A stretch of 64,000 bases of DNA from Cyanobacteria bacterium OH_CBrB_359. GTDB lineage: Bacteria > Cyanobacteriota > Vampirovibrionia > Gastranaerophilales > Gastranaerophilaceae. A program made the position numbers and the translations under genes. This document shows, in pieces, positions 60,208 to 64,000 of the stretch (the first letter of the stretch is position 1; every line of letters begins with the position of its first letter). The stretch spans positions 62,001-126,000 of the forward strand of contig JAEZET010000006.1 of assembly GCA_023433065.1 (NCBI GenBank), written 5' to 3'. Below the pieces are notes generated by a model. It saw only the letters and a list, made by a program, of their open reading frames with translations, searched no databases and had not been told where the DNA came from.

Positions 60208-61608
60208 ATGCATAAATCCGCCTTACGTGATATTATTGATTTGTTCTCTACTACAATAATAAAGATATTCTCCATGGAATTTTTTAAAGACTTTAGAAAA
60301 ACTAAAAAATCAAAAAAGCAGAATGATGCTGAACTTATTGACTCCTATAATAAACAAATTGAAAATTATCAGCAACAAGTCACCAAATATATTAATAAAT
60401 TTCTCCAGAATGAAGAAAAATGGAAAGTCATCAATGAGCTTATAAAAACAATAAATTCAACGCTGGAAATTGATGACATACTTAAACTCATTTGCGCAAA
60501 AATAATTACTCTTATAAATACTGATATTTGCAGTATTTATACGTATGAAACAGAATTGCAAAAACTCCAGTTAAAATATAGCGAAATTCAAAATGAATCA
60601 GATAAACTTAGTTACATGAATAAATTTATTCAGGACAAAAATATTTTTCTCAATAAATTTATAAACCCCGACTTAAATATATATTCAAAATCAATTAAAA
60701 CATATTTAAATGAGAATCTTAACAAAAATTACCGTATAGTCCCAATTAATAATAATTCCAGTTTTTTCGGGATTATATTTTTGTATAAAGAATCCGAAAA
60801 AATACAGCCTGAAGAAATAAATATCCTACAAATCATTGCGGAAAATATATCAATGGCACTTCAAAATGCCGATTTATACCAAAAGTTAAAGCAAAGCAAT
60901 ACTCATAAGGTGGAGTTTATAGCAAGTCTTTCACATGAATTTAAAACACCATTAAATACTATTATTGGGTTTTCTGAGATTTTAAAATACGATGACACCT
61001 TGAATAAAATTCAAATTAACAAATACATGCAAAATATATTAAACTGTTCAAAACATATGCTAAGACTGATTGAAGATATTCAAGATGCAGCTATAGCAGA
61101 AACCGGCAATATTTCAATTCATAAAGAAAAATTTAACACTAAATATCTCATAAATGAAACCATAGCCCAACTTGAAAGCTTAATTCACAAGAAAAACCTT
61201 TCATTATCAATTCAGCTGGTCGATACAATAATTACAGCAGACATAAAAAGGTTCAGGCAAATTATCTATAACTTATTCAGTAACGCCGTAAAATTTTCAA
61301 ATATTAACGGCAAAATAAAAGTTATAACTTATCTTCATGATGATAAGTTTCTTTTCGAAATAAACAATACAGGACAATTAATTGACCCGAAAGAAAAGAA
61401 TAAAATGTTTGAACTATTTTATCAAGGTGCTTCGTCTAAACAAATAACCCAGGAGGGTGCGGGAATAGGGCTTGCCCTTTGTAAAAAAATAATTGACCTT
61501 CATAACGGTGAAATCGATTTTAATTCAGAGGAAGGAAATGGCACAACATTTTGGTTTTCTCTTCCTATAAAAGAGAGCAAAAAACATAAAATGGAAGAGA
61601 TTAAATAA
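60208..61608 (+). CDS. Soluble GAF-domain sensor histidine kinase with atypical G1 box
   Basis: 466 aa. N-terminal coiled coil (40-75), GAF domain (about 80-225), HisKA with phosphoacceptor His243 (SLSHEFKTPLNTIIGFSEIL) and HATPase. The N box is normal (NLFSNAVKFS, 355-364) and so is G2 (EGAGIGLAL, 416-424). The G1 box, usually D-x-G-x-G, reads NNTGQL (386-391): the adenine-binding Asp is Asn387 and the second Gly is lost. No membrane segment, so it senses an internal signal. No response regulator adjacent. The start ATG has only a weak GGAAAA upstream; Met23 is an alternative. Confidence 0.87.
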   Translation: MHKSALRDIIDLFSTTIIKIFSMEFFKDFRKTKKSKKQNDAELIDSYNKQIENYQQQVTKYINKFLQNEEKWKVINELIKTINSTLEIDDILKLICAKIITLINTDICSIYTYETELQKLQLKYSEIQNESDKLSYMNKFIQDKNIFLNKFINPDLNIYSKSIKTYLNENLNKNYRIVPINNNSSFFGIIFLYKESEKIQPEEINILQIIAENISMALQNADLYQKLKQSNTHKVEFIASLSHEFKTPLNTIIGFSEILKYDDTLNKIQINKYMQNILNCSKHMLRLIEDIQDAAIAETGNISIHKEKFNTKYLINETIAQLESLIHKKNLSLSIQLVDTIITADIKRFRQIIYNLFSNAVKFSNINGKIKVITYLHDDKFLFEINNTGQLIDPKEKNKMFELFYQGASSKQITQEGAGIGLALCKKIIDLHNGEIDFNSEEGNGTTFWFSLPIKESKKHKMEEIK

Positions 61609-61620
61609 TACTCTTCCATT
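61590..61620 (+). terminator. Terminator overlapping the histidine kinase 3' end
   Basis: AATGGAAGAG (61590-61599) pairs perfectly with CTCTTCCATT (61611-61620), followed by AAAATTTTTATAATG and TTTTTT. The kinase stop codon lies in the loop. May also serve the convergent skp gene. Confidence 0.65.
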
Positions 61621-61639
61621 AAAATTTTTATAATGTTTT

Positions 61640-62113
61640 TTATTTAATAACTTTTATAACTTCTGGAGTAATGTCACGTCCGCCATACAAAACAGTTGAT
61701 TTGGCCAAAACTACATTATATTTTTTTGCCTTTGCAATGTTAGCAATGTTGGCAGTAATATCAGCATTGATTGCATGCAATTTAGCTGTATAGTTTTTTT
61801 CAATTGCGGTTTTTCTTACAATCAACTCTTTATTATATTTTTCTTCTAAAGCTTTTTTGCTTTTTTCATCTTTTTGTTTTGCTACATCGGCTCTTGCGTT
61901 TGAAACAAATGCCATTAAATCCTTAACTTTAGTCTTTTGTTCTTTTTTTAATTCACTGACACTTGAAGAACTTTCAATAACCTTAGCAACATCTACGATT
62001 GCTATTTTAAATGAACTGCTTGGTGCAATCCCGGAATAAGCAATATTGTTAACACTCATCCCCAAAACAAAAGCTAAAAAGAATACTGAAAATAACTTTA
62101 ATTGTGATTTCAT
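61640..62113 (-). CDS. Skp/OmpH-family periplasmic chaperone
   Basis: 157 aa. Signal peptide (1-27) with a Leu/Phe core ending AYSG. The mature part starts with the family beta strand FKIAIVDVAKVIESS (35-49), then a long Lys/Glu/Ala helical hairpin (55-130), then the returning strand YNVVLAKSTVLYGGRDITPEV that closes the trimer base. That GG-DIT end is diagnostic. AAGGAT lies 8 nt before the ATG. Second Skp-like gene in the window; the other is at 1-386. Confidence 0.92.
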   Translation of the reverse strand: MKSQLKLFSVFFLAFVLGMSVNNIAYSGIAPSSSFKIAIVDVAKVIESSSSVSELKKEQKTKVKDLMAFVSNARADVAKQKDEKSKKALEEKYNKELIVRKTAIEKNYTAKLHAINADITANIANIAKAKKYNVVLAKSTVLYGGRDITPEVIKVIK

Positions 62114-62230
62114 TTTAAAAATCCTTAATTTATAAATAATAAACTTTAAATATATACTAACAAGATAAGACTTAAATGTCTAATCCTTATAATTAATATT
62201 TACAACAAAACTTAATCTTAACAAGGCAAT

Positions 62231-62848
62231 CTATAACATAGCATATGTAAACTGCAAAAAATTACCCATTAGATTTTCGTTCCAAACCTGAATTCCATCC
62301 GGGACAGCTAACACCGTCGGGGTAAAATTCCAAATAAATTTTATATTCGACTGAACAAGATAATCAGCAGTCTGCTGTGCAAAAGCTCTAGGGACAGTCA
62401 TTATTGCTATCTCAACATTTAATCTGTCTGCAAGATTCGGCAATTTAGATATGTGGAAAATCTGCTTGCCATTCACCGATAAATCAACCTTTAAAGGATC
62501 ATTGTCAAATAAAGCAAGAACATTAAGCCCATAATTTGTGAAATTGTCGTACTTGGCAAGTGCCAAACCAAGATTCCCCGCGCCAATTATGAATGCATCT
62601 TTTGGTTTTTCGAATCCCAATGTTCTTTCAATCGATTCTTTTAAGTCTTTTACAAGATAGCCGACTCTGCATTTACCTGTATTATTAAGGTGACTTATAT
62701 CTTTTCTTACTTGCGAATCGTCGATATGAAGTAAAGCCGCTATTTGAGGGCTCGAGATTATCGGCATTTCTTTTTCAATATAATCAACCAATATGCAGTG
62801 ATATAAAGTTAGCCTGTTAATTATTTTGTCTGATAGTCTTTTTTGCAT
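62231..62848 (-). CDS. rex: Redox-sensing transcriptional repressor Rex
   Basis: 205 aa. N-terminal winged helix (KRLSDKIINRLTLYHCILVD, 3-22; SPQIAALLHIDDSQVRKDIS, 33-52) and Rossmann domain with IIGAGNLGLALAKY (87-100) for NAD(H). Represses fermentation genes until NADH rises. I start at the ATG at 62848; a TTG four codons earlier is possible. It follows the adhE-type gene on the same strand, a sensible regulator-target pairing. FTPTVLAVPDG is the conserved C-terminal block. Confidence 0.94.
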   Translation of the reverse strand: MQKRLSDKIINRLTLYHCILVDYIEKEMPIISSPQIAALLHIDDSQVRKDISHLNNTGKCRVGYLVKDLKESIERTLGFEKPKDAFIIGAGNLGLALAKYDNFTNYGLNVLALFDNDPLKVDLSVNGKQIFHISKLPNLADRLNVEIAIMTVPRAFAQQTADYLVQSNIKFIWNFTPTVLAVPDGIQVWNENLMGNFLQFTYAML

Positions 62849-62882
62849 TATTTTATCCAACTAAGTTCCATTTTACACTATC

Positions 62883-62900
62883 ATGTGAAAAAAAACACTA
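62883..62900. promoter_or_regulatory. Possible Rex operator upstream of rex
   Basis: ATGTGAAAAAAAACACTA keeps the spaced GTG...CAC half-sites of Rex boxes (consensus TTGTGA-N6-TCACAA) but is imperfect. It lies 35-50 nt before the rex start and just upstream of a TAAAAT -10-like element, where binding would block transcription. Confidence 0.3.
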
Positions 62901-62919
62901 ATATGTAAAGAAAAAGGGG

Positions 62920-62944
62920 GCTAAATTTAGCCCCGGATATGATA
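62920..62944 (-). terminator. Terminator of the adhE-type gene
   Basis: GGGGCTAAATTTAGCCCC (62927-62944) is a perfect 18-bp palindrome. On the minus strand it is followed by CCTTTTTCTTT and lies 5 nt after the adhE stop. Confidence 0.85.
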
Positions 62945-62949
62945 GAATA

Positions 62950-64000
62950 CTATATTTCGCCATTAAAAGCTTGGATGTAAATTTCTCTTATCTCTGACAT
63001 CAAAGGATAAACAGGATTTGCGCCTGTACATTGATCATCAAATGCAAGGTCTACAAGCTCATCTAATTTTGCATAGAAGTCTTTTTCGCTTACACCTGCA
63101 TCTTTTATAGAAAGAGGAATGTTAATATCTTTTTTCAATTTTGTAATTTCTTGGATTAACAAATCAACTTTTTCATCGTCATTTTTGCCGCCTAAACCCA
63201 ATTCATCAGCAATTTGTCCGTATTTTGCTTTTGCGCTGGGGAATTTATATTGAGGGAATGCGCATTGTCTTCTGGGGCAGTCTGTAGCATTATATTTGAT
63301 AACCTGATTTATCAAAAGTGCATTTGCTATTCCATGAGGCATATTGAATGCTGAACCCAACTTATGCGCCATTGAATGGCATAGTCCTAAAAATGCATTT
63401 GCAAAAGCCATACCTGCTAATGTTGAAGCATAATGCATTTTTTCTTTTGCAACAGGGTCATTTTTGCCAGATTTATATGACCTGACAAGATATCTGAATA
63501 TCAATTTTATGGCTTCAAGTGAGTTTGAATTTGTAAAATTTGTTGCCAAAGCTGATACATAAGCTTCTACTGAGTGCACAAGAGCATCAATACCTGAAGC
63601 AGCGCATAATCCGCCAGGCATAGAATCTACAAAATTCGGATCTATTATAGCAACATTAGGCGTTAGGGCATAATCTGCAATAGGATATTTTATATGAGTC
63701 TTATCATCTGTAATAACAGCAAACGGGGTTACTTCAGATCCTGTGCCTGAGGTTGTAGGTATAGCAACCATTTGGGCTTTTTTACCCAGATCAGGCAGGT
63801 GACAAATCCTTTTTCTTATATCTAAAAACCTCATTGCAATATCTTCAAATTTGGTTTCCGGCCGCTCATACATTAACCAAATAATTTTAGCGGCATCGAT
63901 AGGAGAGCCTCCGCCTAATGCTATAATTACATCAGGTTCATAGGTTTTAACCATAACCAATGCTTCATTTACCGTAGATATGGTAGGATCAGGTTTAACA
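62950..64000 (-). CDS. adhE: AdhE-type iron alcohol dehydrogenase domain, N-terminus cut by window edge
   Basis: The frame stays open to the right edge (350 codons visible), reading VKPDPTISTVNEALVMVKTY before GGGSPIDAAKIIWLMYERPE, so the start lies outside. The NAD loop, GTGSEVTPFAVI, metal ligands in DALVHSVEAYVS and GLCHSMAHKLGSAFNMPHG, and the C-terminal MSEIREIYIQAFNG match the alcohol dehydrogenase half of bifunctional acetaldehyde/alcohol dehydrogenase AdhE. Whether the aldehyde dehydrogenase half is present cannot be seen. Would reoxidise NADH by making ethanol. rex follows directly. Confidence 0.88.
   Translation of the reverse strand, partial: VKPDPTISTVNEALVMVKTYEPDVIIALGGGSPIDAAKIIWLMYERPETKFEDIAMRFLDIRKRICHLPDLGKKAQMVAIPTTSGTGSEVTPFAVITDDKTHIKYPIADYALTPNVAIIDPNFVDSMPGGLCAASGIDALVHSVEAYVSALATNFTNSNSLEAIKLIFRYLVRSYKSGKNDPVAKEKMHYASTLAGMAFANAFLGLCHSMAHKLGSAFNMPHGIANALLINQVIKYNATDCPRRQCAFPQYKFPSAKAKYGQIADELGLGGKNDDEKVDLLIQEITKLKKDINIPLSIKDAGVSEKDFYAKLDELVDLAFDDQCTGANPVYPLMSEIREIYIQAFNGEI

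Noticed and set aside
1..64000. Mobile elements, prophage or CRISPR
   Set aside because: No transposase, integrase, phage structural gene, terminal inverted repeats with target duplication, or regularly spaced direct repeats were found on reading both strands.

Overview
The window is a compact, AT-rich bacterial chromosome segment. It encodes about 62 protein genes and one tRNA, uses the standard code, and shows no insertion sequence, prophage, CRISPR array or rRNA. The cell looks diderm: there are two Skp/OmpH periplasmic chaperones, an MlaE lipid-transport permease and a full lipid-II gene run. It also looks fermentative and motile: an AdhE-type alcohol dehydrogenase sits beside the NADH sensor Rex, with a second iron alcohol dehydrogenase, malic enzyme, MotA/MotB, a WhiG/FliA-type sigma factor, PilT and a prepilin. 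Base composition and this mix of Gram-negative envelope genes with Firmicutes-like metabolism suggest a non-photosynthetic cyanobacterial relative (Melainabacteria/Vampirovibrionia, Gastranaerophilales-like). That placement is an inference; no marker tree was run.

Layout. 1-4.5 kb: partial skp, aroF (DAHP synthase), hup, lysS and a leaderless SpeE-like gene. 4.6-9.9 kb: motA-motB, then der, plsY and an enlarged malic enzyme. 10-18.2 kb: fliA/whiG-type sigma, a CoA-dehydratase-activase-like protein with a winged-helix regulator, a Nudix-type regulator, a lytic transglycosylase, a CMP-sugar synthase coupled to a ribbon-helix-helix protein, a zinc-ribbon protein with an M20 peptidase, and a NAGPA-domain protein. 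18.3-26.6 kb: leuC, tsaD, a 475-bp gap with an orphan leftward terminator, GH57, a 45-aa ORF, Fe-ADH with a Cys-rich redox protein, and asnS. 26.8-34.9 kb: two tandem unknown membrane proteins, ilvE-mlaE, pilT, an APC permease, tRNA-Ser(UGA), menG and a NarL-type regulator.

35-45.5 kb is one leftward cell-wall block (murF-mraY-murD-ftsW-murG-folC, mostly overlapping) preceded by aspS-dnaA. 45.6-56.5 kb: yitT, galE with an N-terminal extension, mutS2, an unknown FG-motif protein, a membrane-anchored Hsp20-like protein, bcp, rocD, prepilin, a HEAT-repeat protein and a LysM protein. 56.5-64 kb: a leftward run gmk-coaBC-nif3-(secreted unknown)-rsmD, a histidine kinase, a second skp, rex, and the C-terminal part of adhE running off the right edge.

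The most unusual signals are as follows. (i) A shared N-terminal signature, M-x-[VI]-[NQ]-x-I followed 6-40 residues later by [ST]-F-[KG]-(G), occurs on four unrelated proteins (galE, two tandem unknown membrane proteins and a 143-aa unknown). (ii) Those tandem membrane proteins appear to be divergent paralogues. (iii) Malic enzyme seems to contain an internal degenerate duplication of its N-terminal domain. (iv) Four genes have TGn-TATAAT-like promoters only 6-7 nt from the start codon, which implies leaderless mRNAs.
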